Of a stretch of DNA of 64,000 nucleotides, positions 22,651-37,300 are shown piece by piece; the first letter of the stretch is position 1; the number at the start of each line of letters is the position of its first letter. The DNA is from Struthidea cinerea. Its lineage: Eukaryota > Chordata > Aves > Passeriformes > Corcoracidae. The notes beneath the pieces were generated by a model that saw only the letters and a program-made list of their open reading frames with translations, ran no database searches and was not told the DNA's origin. A program made the translations under genes and the position numbers. Location of the stretch: NCBI GenBank assembly GCA_013397865.1, contig VZTI01005197.1, positions 2,398,533 through 2,462,532 on the forward strand, given 5' to 3'.

Positions 22651-25082
22651 TTTAAATAAGTGAAATAATTCTTTACAATTTCTTTTTAAGAAGTCCTTCA
22701 AAAAAAAGGATTAGATTGCTTCTGCATTTTAGCACTTGTTTCTGAATGATGAGAAGTCAGCTGATCACACTTTCCTTTTGCTCACATGCAGTTCTTGCAG
22801 AAGAGGTGAGAAGCGGAGCAAGCACTGACCCTACATCCATAATGCTAAAACACTTCCAACACACACACTGAACCCCCTTAGGCCAGGCCTGTGAGTACAG
22901 CATGGAAGGCAGCAGTAATGGGGGAGTGGGGAAAGGACCCACAGTGCCCTAGGACAAGCTCAAAAAATACAATAATTAAAAAACAAAAAAAAAAATCAAT
23001 CTCATTACCCATTTACAACAACAATGCAGGAGTGGGAGGAACTGAAAGAGCTCTCTTCAACCTGGATAACTTATAACTTAAGAAAAAACCCACAGCTTTG
23101 GCTTCAGCTTCCAAGAAAGCTTGAGGTGAAAGAGGGCCATGTGGAGATCACTCGGTGGTTTACAGAATGGTGATGCAGTGGCACCTAAAAAAACTAAACA
23201 AGTTATAAGTGAAAGCAAACCAGAGAGAGTCAGCTAGGATGCAACATGACCGCCAGCCATCATGGAAGTGAAGACTGTGCAGCAAAAAGTAAAGATGGAC
23301 CCAGAGAAGTACTGGAGGTGATTTTGTTGGAGGTAGACTTTGAGATTTTTTTTTTCCTTGGAATAGCCTACAGCAGGCTGACACAATGAATGTAGACGCT
23401 TTAATCTATACCTTGTAGATTAAAGGCAGAACTTTTCAGAACTGTCTAAAGGATTTAGGAGCTTAAACTGCACTGCACATTCCAGATGAATTTGACCTGC
23501 AATTAATTAGACTCTTCTGGAATGCCTTTGTTTTTAAACTGTTTTTTTCCTTGAAATCTCTGAGAAACTGTGTTTCAAAACCAGTATGTGATTAACTGGA
23601 ATTCCACATTATGGAATTACAATGAGCAGAAGTAATGTATGCAAGTCTTATTTCTGATTCTTCACAATTTTGGAGTTACTGTTAGTTTGTATCCTGGACA
23701 AAAGGGCTTATGGCTTTCTTGAACTAAGCCTCTCTTTATGCAGCCAACTACAACACCCTGGAAGCACAATTATGCGGCTAAGATAAGACAAAATGCAGTG
23801 GTGATGCACCAATTCATCATGTTTGGGTTCTCCTAATGAAGCCCATTACTCACAGAAGAGAATTTTCTCAAGCAGTTAGTCACCAGCAGACAGCTTTCCC
23901 CATTACTCCTTCCTTTTCTGCAGCTGGTGAATATCCTGGTCCTCCCCTTACCATCCCAGAAGTGCAATATTAGGAAAAGTCACCTAAAACATCAAATTAA
24001 AAGTAAACAAACAGTACTTAACTTTCCCTTAACCAAAAGAAATTAACAATAAAACAGTACACCTTTCATGAGCAAGCAAACCTTTTTCATTTAATAAAAA
24101 AAGACAAAACCAGCCTGCTGTCCATTTAACACTACAGAAAGATACTGAGTATCTTTCTTTAGCTTATTAAAACAAGCATACAAATAAACTAGACACTAAT
24201 AACAGCTTGCATAGAAACATTTTGTTTTGTACTTTGTGCAAATCTTACTAAATAAGGCATGCTCGCGGGCTTAGGTAGCAATGCAGGAGTTATCAAGGAA
24301 TGCCGAGAAACCGCAAGGAAAATTCCAGGCAGTCTGCAATCCACATCCACTTACACAGTTCATTGGACTTCAAAGCCCAACAGCTGATAGCTGCAGATCT
24401 GTCTGCAACATAAGGCAATATGGTATGTGTAGGGCCCAGCACCTGCTTTCAGCTACTCATGGGTTTACTACACATAAGATCACTTGAATTCAGAAAACCT
24501 GAGCCAGTAGCTAAAAAGGGGGGTTTGGATGTGGATTGGTAAGAACCCAGCTTCAGGGTGAAGCAAGGGAAGAGGCAAAGAGGACAATGACACCAAGATG
24601 CACAGCCCTTCACATAAAGGGGTTTTGTGCATATTTTGCATGTCTTTTTATCCTGTGAACTTTCTCCATGGGGCAATGTTTTTTCAAGCAAACTTGTCTC
24701 CTAACAAGTTATCCAGAAGAATGTTTCTGGAACAGAAAAAGCTAACATATTTGTGTCTCTTAGCCAGCCTACAAGTGTCTATTGCAGAAATTCAACAGGA
24801 ATTACTGACACTAAAGAAGGGTGGCTCTATAAAGAGGAAGGGATGAAGAAGGAAGTTGCAGTAAGAGCAGTATCAGAAATCTTAAGTAAGTTATATAGCA
24901 CAAAGGGAAATTATAAGGCCTAACAGTTGTTCCTAACTGGAACAATATTTTACTTCCTTCTTCTTCCTCCAAATCAAGTATTTTCAGGAAATATTGAAGT
25001 ACAACCTTCTTTTGAAAGCAGCTTTGCATTAAAAATCTGTTTAAACTCCAAAAGCTTTTTTAAAACACATTTTAAAAATCCA

Positions 25083-25333
25083 CTAATAATAATCTTCAAA
25101 ATCCCCCAGTATTTTGTAACATAAAATGGAATGTTCCTGGGCTAGAGCTGCCAGCTCCTTCAGGAACTCTGGGAAAAGGGCAGCTGCAAGTACGGCGTTC
25201 CTCACGTGCGCAGGAAGGCTGGGATGAGCCAGGCCTTTCTTTCCTTTCTGTCCCAGGAAAGGCTGCAGTACAGCCGGGTAAGCTTCGGAAAGATTCCTCC
25301 CTTTCCCTGCGTTGCTGATGGGCTGGACGTTAC
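25083..25333 (-). CDS. FHIP1A: FHIP1A last coding exon with stop codon (residues 924-1006)
   Basis: Acceptor cctgtctttag. It completes the split glycine, then encodes [59 protein letters not shown] and a TAG stop (25083-25085). The [14 protein letters not shown] motif is the conserved FHIP C-terminus. The exon is more GC- and CpG-rich than its surroundings. Confidence 0.93.
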
Positions 25334-28300
25334 CTAAAGACAGGAGGAGAGGGAGAGGAAAGAAAAAAGACTCTGTATATTAAGCACACAGAGTATCTGT
25401 ACAGTGTCCAAACCCAGTTTACAAGAATTGTGTTCAGAGCTGTGATTCACAGTACCCAGATTGTGCAGAGAGATACTTAACTAACCCAGTTTTACTGGGT
25501 TTACTAACATTTTAAAGTTCTACATGCCCTGGTTCTATTGCATTTTTTATTACCTATCTTTCCCCAGGTTATATATTATTCAGTTCCAGCTCTGATGAGA
25601 GAAATATGTGGGCAGAAGAGGAGTCAAGGGACAGAGTAATATGGATTTACCTTCTGAAACAGCAGATAATATCTACCCATCTAGAGCCAGGATGGTTGTC
25701 TCCATTTCAACAATACTGTGCTCTATCCCTCCCCCAGATCAAACTGTTGTTTTGATTTTACTTCTCTTTCTCTATCCTCTCCCTGTGAATCACCATGTCA
25801 ATGGGTTTGAGGCCGAGCTGTCATATCACCACATGGGTTTGAAGCAAGCTAGAAACTAAGGGGAAAAAAACATTTAAAAATTGGATTTTTCTGCAGCTAT
25901 AGGCCCCACTAACTACACTTACTTCCCTGTAAAGCAACTAAACACAAAAAAGAGAGCAAGTGAAAACCACTGTGCTATGTAATCTCTGCTGCCAGAGTTC
26001 AAAGGATCAGAGCTCAAGTATCAGAATGCATGGAATTACAGTGACAGCAGCACTTAAATTTCAATCAATTGCTCCTTGTTTCAACCTGAAGCAGAACTGC
26101 CCTTTAATTAGATGATAATTAATTTAGTGAAACTAAAAAGGTGACAAAATTTAACGCTGATGGAAATAAATACTCTACAAAGAAAAAATAACCTGTAGAA
26201 CTCACTGCTACAAGATAGAACTCACTGCTACAAGGTATCATTGAGGCCAACCGTGGAGACAGATCCTGTCTAACTTACAAGTGGATGTTCTCCTGAGATG
26301 TATAAGTAAATCATTAAAAAGAAATAAAAGGACTGTTATGTTAACTCACATACTGCAGACAAGCCCAACACTGCACTGCTGCCTTCAGAAGGGGTTTCCA
26401 TTAAAGTGCATACAGTTTATGTTAAAGTAAGTCTCAAGTGATGCCAGTCTCACTCTGAAACCTCTCCAAGCAGCAAACAGGGGGAGCCGTAGATGAAGGC
26501 CTCTCTCATGCTGCACAGCGATCCCTCTGTTCAACAGCTCTGCACTTTTGTTCTTTGCCTGTACTTCACCCGAGGCACTGTGGAATTACTCTACTCTTCC
26601 AAACACTTGAAAAAAAAATTCATCTTAATCATTTAACAGACTCGTACTTTTCTTGAGTTTAAAACACCTTTCCAACTCCAGACTTATCAATCATTCATGT
26701 TGTTATTCTACAAATTTCTATCTACTAGAGACAGAGTACAGGAATTTCAGTTCTGTGGGAAAATCTGACTGTGGGAGGAAAAACAACTTAAATTATAGAT
26801 TACAATGAAAAGATAAAGTTTTAAGCTTCCCCTGAAGATTTTTTTTTCAGATTTTCTAATGTCAAAACGTTTCATAATTAAAAATTTTAAGTTTTTAAAA
26901 TAGTTTAGGCAATATAACCAGAATGCTAGTCTACTGTCAAAGCTTTGCTTTTGTTTTTACTCTTCCTCTTAAAAAGCCTCAAAATTGATACATTTCTAAA
27001 CATAATTTTGGTTTAGATTTAACTGCTTGTTTGGAAAAAAAAACCAAAACACCAGAAAAGCACAGAAAGCTGATATAGGAACTAGAGATTTGGGTTTTTT
27101 TCTTTGATCAGGATTGTACTTCTTTCTAAGGTCAGGATGCAATCTGAGTCATACAATTGAAAACTGAGCAAATGAGTACTCTGAAGATTGTTACCAACAC
27201 ACTGAAAGAGGGGCAGCTTGTAGATGGGATCCACATCGTGACAGCTCTATGTGTGTAACCAGAGCCAAGCTGCTGTGGAAGGAAATCACATGCTACTGCA
27301 AGCAAAAAAGAACAAATTGTACCATTTCTGCTCAAACACCTTCAGAGACCATCCCTGTAGTAAGAAAGAAAATGCTCTAGAATGTTTTGGTTTTACTTTT
27401 GTCTTCCCCACTATCTCTGGCTTCAGGTTGTCATTTGTGAATTCTGTAGGAGGCCAGCTATGCTCAGACCTGCAGAGAACACTGGGGTTATTCACCACTT
27501 CAGGGGAAAAATCGCTCAGCGAGCAACCAGTTTGTGTGACAGTCAGAGGTGGTGTTCAAGCTACTACAAAGACATCCATGGGGAGTTCCTAATTTGTTGT
27601 TTGGTTTTGGGGTTTTTTCATTTACTGTTATTGCAGCAGTTCTTACCTTCCACTTCTTAATCAATATAATGAACTACTGGTTGATGGGCTACTGAGCCAA
27701 CTCTCCCCCAGGATTACAGTTTGATGACTTGCATCACCAGTCCTGTAGGGAACCAAGTCTGCAGTTACCCAGACATTAATTTACCCTCCACTTATTTGTC
27801 AAGAGAAGCCTTCTTTGCAGGAGTTGCCGCTATACAGAACAAGTGTACTAATGGGGTGACTAAACAGCCTTGTTCCAAATTCCTAAATAATGACCAGCAT
27901 GAGTCAACCTGGCAAATTCTGAAGCCCGCAGCAGAAAACTGATGTAAAACGGGAAGTATAAATAAATGTCATCAGGAATGCATTATGTAGAAGTTCTTAT
28001 TGCCAGCACCTGAGAAAAAAAGGACTCTGAATGTTTCCTCCTAATCTTATCTCCCACATGCTAGCTACAATACCATCTAATTGTGAGGCTTTCTAATCTA
28101 TGGCACCAGAATGCAGAGCCTAAAACACTACTGACACTTTCACTATACAGCTTTTTTACAGCAGGCACCTTCCACAGACTAATTCTTCGAGAAGCAGCCT
28201 TAGCAAGATCATAATTTTACAGACCAGATGTACTGCAAACCTTAGAAACACATACTATGCTGACTAGAAACTTAGGTAGATTATTCTTCAGAGCCTTGAA

Positions 28301-31300
28301 AAATGAAAACACAATAAAAGGGTACATAAAGAATCCTGATTTCCACACCTCTGGAAATCCAAGAAAAGGATCAACATCTTCACCTAAGTGTGGGCAGGGT
28401 GAATAATTATTAACGACTCCCAATGATGAGTAAGCACACACCTGTTAATGCAGCCTCTCTTGAACCCTCTTGCGGAGTCAGCTCCTAATGACTCATCAAA
28501 TTTGACACATTCCCATCACGTGGGAAGTTGGCTTTTAAGGGAAGCCTGCATCCAACACTGCCCACTCAGCAGCAAGCTGAGAGCAAGCACGTCCTCACAG
28601 CAGGGCTTCAACTCTACCCATTGCCTGGCTGTGTCTGAAAGGTTCTTAGTTAGCAGCTAAGACTTCATTTTGCTTATTTACACTAGCTTGCCCCACAGTG
28701 GTATAAATAAATACAGGTAACTGTAAAGACAGGTGCAGTGTGCACTGTGCTTGAGAAGCAGCAGATGTTACAGAGCACCCTGCAAAACTGGCTTGGTGGG
28801 ATGATACCTGTCTAATTCTCTACTGCTCTTAGACACACAGCTTTTGGGTTCTTCTGTTTGCTTTGCTTTGTTTGTCATGCAAGAAAGATACTAGCCAGAA
28901 AACTTTCAGTGTCTTATCTCCTTCAGTGGTAGCCCAAACCATGATACCAAGCCTTATTCTATTGTTGCAGAAACTAATTCATCCTGGACTTCTGTCCTCT
29001 CTAACATTTATCAAAAAAGAACCAATGACTAGCTGAAGGTCAAGCTAAAAATAATATGAAATCCTGTACATATGCCACCTCACCTCATGCTTTGAAAGTG
29101 AGTTTGTTTACTGACAGCAAGCCAAGAACTGATTTTGTTACTTCTTTAAACAGACATTTTATATAACAAGTAAAAGCTTCTAAAAAGCAAAGAATATCCA
29201 AATAGACCCATACACTGTGGTCTATTGGGCATCATCAGTTTGAAGTCAAAAGGATACATCTGGCTGATAATATTCACAACATACCACACTTTCTTTTAAT
29301 CATCTGAAGAAAAGGAGAGGAGTAGCTGGTAAGTCATTCCATCCAGCCCTCCTCTGAGTGTGGTTAACACTTACCTTTGGTGAGCAATTCTTCCGCAGCA
29401 TCAGACATGTCCACACGAAAAAGCAGGTACTGTTGGGCCTCCAAGAGAAGACCTGGAAAGTCTTTTTCAACAGAAGCAAAATGTTCAATCTTATTTTTCA
29501 CAGATGCCAGCACCTGCCAAAACAACAGTAACAATTACTTCTTCCTCCTTTGCTCCCAGTACAGCCACAGACAGAATATTCAGGCTTTCTCTACCTGCAT
29601 TAAAAGAGAGTTCTGACAAAAGCTATGGTCATACAGAGTTTCCAGTTCTTTGCACAAATGTAATTAAAACATGGAAATGAAATAAGAAGCCCTTAGACAG
29701 GTAGGGAAGCTACATGAGAAACTGAAAGGAGCTAATGTAAGGTTTAAGGAGACACTAAAGACACTGCTCCAGTAGGCATGGCTAACACCTGTGGTAAATA
29801 CCTGATAGAGTGAGCGTACGCTAGGCTGAAACACCATGTTGGTGTTGAGCAGAAAGGAGCGAAGAAGCGGCTGTGGATAACTTGCCAGCTGAGTAATAAT
29901 CCCAATAAGCAGCAAATTGACATGCAAGGAATTCTCCAGCATGTTCTCCAGCTTCGACAACACCACGCTGATGAATGGTCCTGCAAGAAAATAAGAAGGA
30001 ACCAATGCTTTTGTTTCCACAGAAGAAAAACCCTAAGATCCAGGAAAAAGGCATTTAAAGGGAATTTTGACCATCACAACCAACCAAATTATCCCTCCTA
30101 CACACTAATTAAAGACAACAGGGAGAAAACTCAAACTGTAGCTGAACAGAAAAGCAGACTTAACAGAGGTGTTAAAAGCTTTTGTGGTTAGCAGCACATT
30201 TGCTACCTAGCCAATCAGTTTACATTAACAGCATATTTAACACGCGTGACTATTCCACTTTGCATGTGCCAATAAGGATTTAGCCTAGGACATTACAGTC
30301 TACCACTCTATTCCCCTTGAATAAATTGGAATGGTACTACTAGTTCTAATGCAAATAGAATCTGCTCTTTTTACTCTTCCTGTGCCTTATTTCTATGTAA
30401 GGACTGGGCAAAGTAAATTACCGCTAGCTTTCTTGTCTTATCAAAAGACTGGTGGTTTAAAGAAAATAGGAAAATGCTATTCTAAATGTAAAAACCAAAC
30501 TGTGATAGTTCCCATCACAAGAAAAGGCATTTTCAGTACAGCAACAGTCACACAAAGCAGGGAAGACATTAAAATAGATTTATAAGCATAATTGCTGGTA
30601 GACATAGGCGTTATCATATAAATGTCACCAATAAATAATAGCTTTAGTTTGTGTATTCATGCTGAAGGACAGCCACTGAAATACACAAGCATTTACCATG
30701 AAATACATAAACCCTTAGTGCTCCAGCTTAAGAAACCTTTGGAAGGCTGAGAACAACTTCACCCAAATACTAGGCTGTTAGACCACACAGCTGGGGAGAT
30801 GCTTGAGGCAGTCAGTACAAGTGACCTATCACAAGTAAAGTCTTAGAAATGTCCCTTGTCCCACCCACAGTCCCACCACACTATTCCGGTTCCATAAGAG
30901 CTAGGAAAACCATGCAGAAGAATCCCTGGATGATTAGCACTGCTAACTTTGAATATCCCACCCTCGAACCTGGCAAAAGATGCATGCCATGGGCATTTCT
31001 AAGGTCAAGTAGGTGGCCATAATCCAACTCCATTCCAGCTCCCCACAGCTTGCACATGGCTACCATCTGAGCTGACTGGGCACAGTGCAGCCTGGTGCCT
31101 GCTGGGAACTGCAGCAGAGGCTAAGGCAGTTCTCGGCCAGTGCAAAAGGAAGGATCAAATGAGGAGTGTCCCTGTTGCCATTCCACTTAACAGAGCTCCA
31201 CTAAAGGTTGGCATCTGTCGTGCTTTACAGCAACTGTGAGTACAAAGCAAGCACTCCTTCCAGACTCATCTCTCAGGGCCAATGCTGGCACAGCTCCACT

Positions 31301-34300
31301 CGCAAGAGGAAAGGTGGGAGGGCCAGTGTTGACAAGGCTTTATGTGGCTGCTGCCTTTCAACCACCACGACAGCCATCAGAGCCCAGGTACCCAGGGGAG
31401 CAGCCCCAAACCCTTTTGTTGAGATACAGTTTCTTCTGTCCCAGCTTAACCTATCCTGTTCATGGTGACATTTTCATACAGCTCCTGAGGGGAGCCCTAC
31501 TGTATCAAAAGGGATGGCAGAAGGAGCTGAGATGTGTCACTGTTTCTCTTCTCTAGGTAACACTTCAAAGCTGAGTAGGTAAAGCTGAAGCTAGGTACTT
31601 GTAACAACTGCTGCTTGCCACTGCAAGAGAGGTTACCAAATACATTAAAAAAATTCTCAGTGATAGCATGAATTCTACCCCCAAGAACTTATTGAAATGA
31701 GAATCAGAGGATGTAAGCAGAGTTTAGAAGCCTTGTAAGAAACAGGGTAACTAGATGAGAAGTCAAAAAATTACTCCTTTCGTGGCCATGAAGTCAAGCA
31801 CTGATACATGGAGAGGAAGGGAGTAAAATAAATTCCTGTTCCTGAACACCACACGTGCAAATAGGGAGGAGAGTGTTTAATGCTTTTACAGTGGATATAA
31901 GACACTAAGAGAACATTTTCTTCACAGATCCATAGGCCTGAAGAGAGCATCTTTGCATTGCTGACACTTACTGGCTGTAGGAAACTTCTGTCAGGTTATT
32001 TGATTCTGCAGAGAGAGGCCCCATACCAAAACAGTAAAAGCAACGTAAAACCTCTATCAAACATATCTACAAACATAATACAGCATCCCAAAACAGATAA
32101 AGAATCATAGAATGGTGTGGGTTAAAAGGGACCTCAAAGACCATCTAGTTGGGCAGGAACACCTTCCAATAGACCAGGTCACTGCCTTTGAAAAGGCCTG
32201 CAATTTCAACATTTTCCAAGGTGTTGTTACGAGTACCTCCTTACATGCAATCACTAAGATCTCCATTAAAGCAAGGTAAGGAGTCTAAGAGTAAAACACA
32301 CTGTAGATGGGTAGCAAACATATTGTGTTTAGCTTTTTGTCTTAATTTTCCTCAGTTTTGGGGGTTTTGTGGGTTTGGGCGAGGGGTGGGTTTTTGAAAA
32401 GGAACAAATGGAGAGAGGGACCAGATGAAAAATGAGAGACAGAGAGAACATTTCTGAGCTACATTTGACAGCAAATAATGGGAAACAGAGATTTGGATGC
32501 AATTAGCTTCTGGTACAAGGAAATTGCCACCACAGCAAAAATAGCAAATTAGTTGAAAAACAGAATGGATTTTTCAATTAAGGAACAGTGCCAAGCATTT
32601 TGGCCACAGCTGACCAGAAAGGGCTGCTTTTCAATGAACACACATGTTCTCCCCCTCCAAATGAACGAGAAGCCATCTTCTAGAGGTTTTGTGTTGGGTG
32701 AGGAAACCTAGTACATGACTATTTTTTATTATTTGCATTACTCCAGTATCTAGGAGACCTAATTAAAGACCAGGAGCCTGCACTGCAAGGAGCTGTACAA
32801 ATACAGATCAAAAGCCCACTCTGACCTCCAGTAATAATGTCATTCCTGAATAGCCTGGACAGTCAGCAGAGACCAATCTTAAATTGCTGCCTAGCACTAG
32901 ACAGAAAAGCATGCCAACAGCGAGGGCAGACCTGACACTGGAGAACGGGATGCCAGGGCACAGCATGGAGACAGGCACGTACAGACACGGCACCAGTGCT
33001 GACACCTCGTGCTACAATGTGGAATAGCAGAGAGAGGAAAAATGGCACCGTGATGTTGCATTCATCCATCCCATCAGAGATGAAAGTCGCCAGAAAAACA
33101 AATTATTTACTTGGGCTCTGTATATTAAAACAGCTACTCTGAACACCTTTCAACTGCAAAAGCTTCCTCTGGAGTGACAGAGCTCTCACATACAGACAAC
33201 TTAACCCCTGCTCAATGTTTTAAACAATTACCAAGAAAATGCAGCCAGAAATAAACCACTGAAACACTACCATTTGTTTTCACCACACTGATGACTCTGC
33301 TGTATTTTCACATTGGATCTCTCACTCTGCTTGGAGTGATTTCAGCTATTTCGGCTTTACCCTGTTTAGTGCCAGGACTCTTCCTTGCTCTGTGCTCGTG
33401 TTGTGTGCCACAGTGTGAGATCTCATTTGGCCACCTTTAATCCCCATGCCTTCCTATATTTGTTATGTATGTAATTAACAGGACATTCCACCTGTAAATG
33501 GAGCACTCTGGCTCCTTGGAGAGTGCTTGGGAGAGACATCCTCCTTTGGTCCAAAGGGAGATGATATGCTCTCTGCAGAAGGGGTATCTGCTGAGAAATT
33601 CTCGAAGTCCTCCTCTTCTTCTGCTGGAGAGACAGGGTCAGGAGTATCCAACTTCTGCTCCTCCAAGCTTGCACTGTTTGGATCCAGTTCCTTAATAATT
33701 CTGTCATACTGTGCAATGAAATCCTCACCATCTGTGCTCAGCAGTTTTACACTTAAGTTACAATCTGCCTCCTGAGAAGAAGTCTTCAACTCTAAATCTG
33801 GCTGTGGATCAATCTCAGTCATTTTCTGGTTTATTTGTTCTCTCATTACACCTTTAGTTGGGCTTGAATTTCTCTTACTGTGCTCATCCAAGTCCATTTC
33901 CAGCTGGGTTTTTGCAAGAGACCCATTGACTACTGTCTGGCTCTGGATCTTGTGGTCTCTGGCTACATTTAAAGCTTTCTCCTTGGAGCTGTCATCATCT
34001 TGAGTATCCTTCTGGGCACATAACCTGTAAACCATAACATCATCCTGAAAGTCTGACTCCTCTATGTAAGAGCCTTTGATGAGCATAATGGCATTTTTTT
34101 TCATTTCTTGAATGTGTTTTGGTGGCTCTGCAGGCGGTTGCATTTCTGTGCTTCCCAGATCATCATACGGCTGTGGTGAGCTCACATTGGAACCAGGAGA
34201 AATCCCTGTGTCATAGCTATCATCCCATTCTAGTTCCAGCTGCATCTTCTCACTGAATGGAGTTGCTTGAGCAGAGCTACATGTGCTCGGTGTCCTTTGC

Positions 34301-37300
34301 TGGAGCTGAAACATGGGGTGTTCCACATCTGTACTGTTCTCCTCTGCAAGTGTCTGGATAAAGGTGTCTGGATCAGGATTTACTCCATCATACAAGGCAG
34401 ACCAAACCTTACAATCTTTCAAGCACTGGATGATGGCTTCTTGAGCTTCCCCCAGGTACTGCAAGTAGCTGATATCCACAGCCCTTCCATATTCCACAAT
34501 GCATGCAGATTCAGAAGAGCGCCTACCAGGATCTGGAAGTGAAGAAGATGACTCGTATCATGAGCACTATATCAAATTTTCTCCAGCAATGAATCCACTA
34601 AGACAGTGCAGGTAGAGTCTTTAACCCTAACCGTCCAACAAGGTAAGAAGACCAAAGCATAATGATTGAGATTTGCTCATAAACACACAATTTCTTCCTA
34701 TTGTTCAATCAAGCTCCATTGCAACTACCTCGATTATGTGTCAGCAAAGACAGAGCTGTAACTCAAGATTTCTAAGAGAGCAGCCTGCATTCAAACCTCA
34801 ACGCAGCAACCACTCTGAAGCAGCCAGAGCTGCTGCCATGTATCTGTACACTATTTTCATGAATGCATATTCAAGCTGGATAGCTGTTAAAATAAGGTTT
34901 CGATAGACCTGGACATATGGAAGGAATTAAACAAACTTTTTAGTCCAGGTTTGCCCAGTTTATTGTTGCCCACCACGTTTTCTTCCCCTCCTATTCTTTC
35001 CCCGTTCCTCCGACAGGGTGCTACCAGATCAAACTCAGTTAATGATTTGGCCTTCCCCTGAGCACCAATTACCTTTAGTTTGTGCTGTTTTTGTCCAGAG
35101 AATATAATCTTTTCCTTGGCTTTCAAGTGTCAAAGTGATTCCAGTGGAGCAGCAGAGAGGCGTCAGGGCCAGCAGTTTTGCAGCAGATACAGAGTAACAG
35201 TCTCTCTCTTTCACAGCGCGTCGCTGGCTCAGCATCATGTGGTTGCACGGGATCAGATACCTGAAACAGCAGTGCCCAGCATTACTGATCGCCCTTTCAT
35301 GTTAGAGAAAGCAACAACATACAAAATTCCCTTCCCACCTTCCTGCTGTCTCAAATAAGAAGAAACAGCAACAATAATATTTACAGTGATCCATTTTCTA
35401 AACATCTCAAGAGCATGAAACTGTGACTCTTTATATTGTGATGCTTGGTTTGACGAGGAGCTGTCAAGATGAGTAGAGACAGGAAACCTGTTGCATCAGA
35501 ACAGGGAATCCTTTGCAGGTAAGAGTGGACCTTTTGTAAGAAAGTATGGAGGGAGCGTGGGATGGGCAGATGTCAAAGGCCAGCAGAACAGTTTGGCCCA
35601 ACTATGAATGCATTCTGTCTCAGAATCCTCAGTTTATTTGTTTTCCTGGGAAATCCAGAGAGAGGCAGTTTGTCATGCAAGCAGCCAGAAAAAAAAAAGA
35701 AGGGAAGGGTCATCCAAATGTTTTACTGCAGTAGATCAAGACTGAGTTCTTAGGCAGAGGAGGGAAGAAGCTAGAGGAAGCTAAGGAACAGAGAAAGCAC
35801 AGTCTTGTGTTGAACTTCTTTAGAGCACTTTTGTTTTACTTTTTAAAAGCACTTTTGTAAGAGCCCCAGTGTTAACTGGACCAATGATTTGCCATTTAAA
35901 ATGCAAATAAATTCTAAAGGATTCCCTAAATAAACAAAAAGAGCACCCACAGCACTCTAATGCTAGAGTGGTGATGTACTAGTGTTCACAGAGGTCCTAG
36001 CAGTATTTCCAGGCACAACTGCCAGATCTATAGGGAATTTCACCTTAACGCCTGTGTGTAGAGGGACAGACAGTATCTGGAACATTCATGTGATCTTCAG
36101 TGCTAAATGCCCAAGTCAGTTACACCAATATTTCCAAATAAATAAGCAGTTCTCATCTAATAAACACACCCAAATTATATGTATTTTGAAGCAATGTATA
36201 GAATCACAAGTTAAAACAAAAATAGCGTTTACTATATCACTTAACAATCTACCTAAAACAGTTCAGGAACCTGAAGTATTCTCTTTGAGAGAGGAATCAA
36301 AGAGGTGGAAAACAACAAGAAGGGTGGAAGCTCCAAACAGTATATAGGTCTGTATCACAGTGCATATTACACGAGAGAAAACATGCAGGAGAGAAAAATT
36401 ATGCATTTAGAAGCAGGGAATAAGGAGATTGGAGGTGATAAATATATTCTTAGCTTCTCTCACTTTTATAGAAATAAATCACAAGAAAAATCTCTTGCTC
36501 TGGAGATCTCAGGATGTAAATCAAACTTTGTCCGGTCTGGTAGACTTTTGTCAGGACCATAAATACTCCAGTCTCTGCAGTTACTTGGATTTCTGCTCTC
36601 TTGGAGAACTCCCACCCAGCTCTGCATCCACAGACAGAGACCATATGTCCCAGAGTTAGGATGAAGAATGGGAAAAAGAGTTTGGGCTTTACCTTAAAAC
36701 TAGCTGTAACATCACATCTTCACAATGCAAGCCAATAAGTGTTCTGAACAACGCCAAGGAGACCACACAGAGCTGGAAAATAATAAATACTGTCAGCTTT
36801 TGATCTGGAAATTGTATCTTTCCAATCTGCCCTGCATCCTACATTACAAAATGGCTCTGCCAGAACATTACGATTTCTAAGACACTGTTAGAATGATATT
36901 TCATTTCATCAGCACCCCATGAGATCGTTTTTTCAAGTTGTCTAGAGCTACACATGTAATATGTTATATTTTAACAAAACACAATCCAGAATTTTCCTTC
37001 AAATAAGCTATTTTAAAAAAAGCAGTATTAAATAATATTCAAATTTATTAATTTAAGTTGACTTAGCATGAACTGAACCTTGTAACTTCCAATACACTGT
37101 TTTAGTTTTTACCTCTGACACAGAATTTGAACCAACTAAAGGTCTTTTCTGAAAGAAAAGTTATAAATCACCTCAGGTTTCTGTTGCTTTAGGGATAAGG
37201 AATGATTAGTGTTCTGCACTTTAAGAAGCTGAATGGTTAAAGAGCTTCACAACAAGCCTTTCGAAGAAGTCAGATTCTTGTATGAAAGATGTGTTTCAAT

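Larger units (their letters stand above)
13231..25082. other. Region between the two converging genes; may include a long FHIP1A 3' UTR
   Basis: No coding exon was recognised. Contents are a CR1 piece (13686-13795), a degraded CR1 of about 1 kb (15318-16336), and otherwise unique AT-rich sequence. Minus-strand poly(A) signals occur at 22645-22650 and 19711-19716 (AATAAA) and at 14572-14577 (ATTAAA). FHIP1A transcripts could end at any of these. The many small open frames here are short and match nothing I know. Confidence 0.6.
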
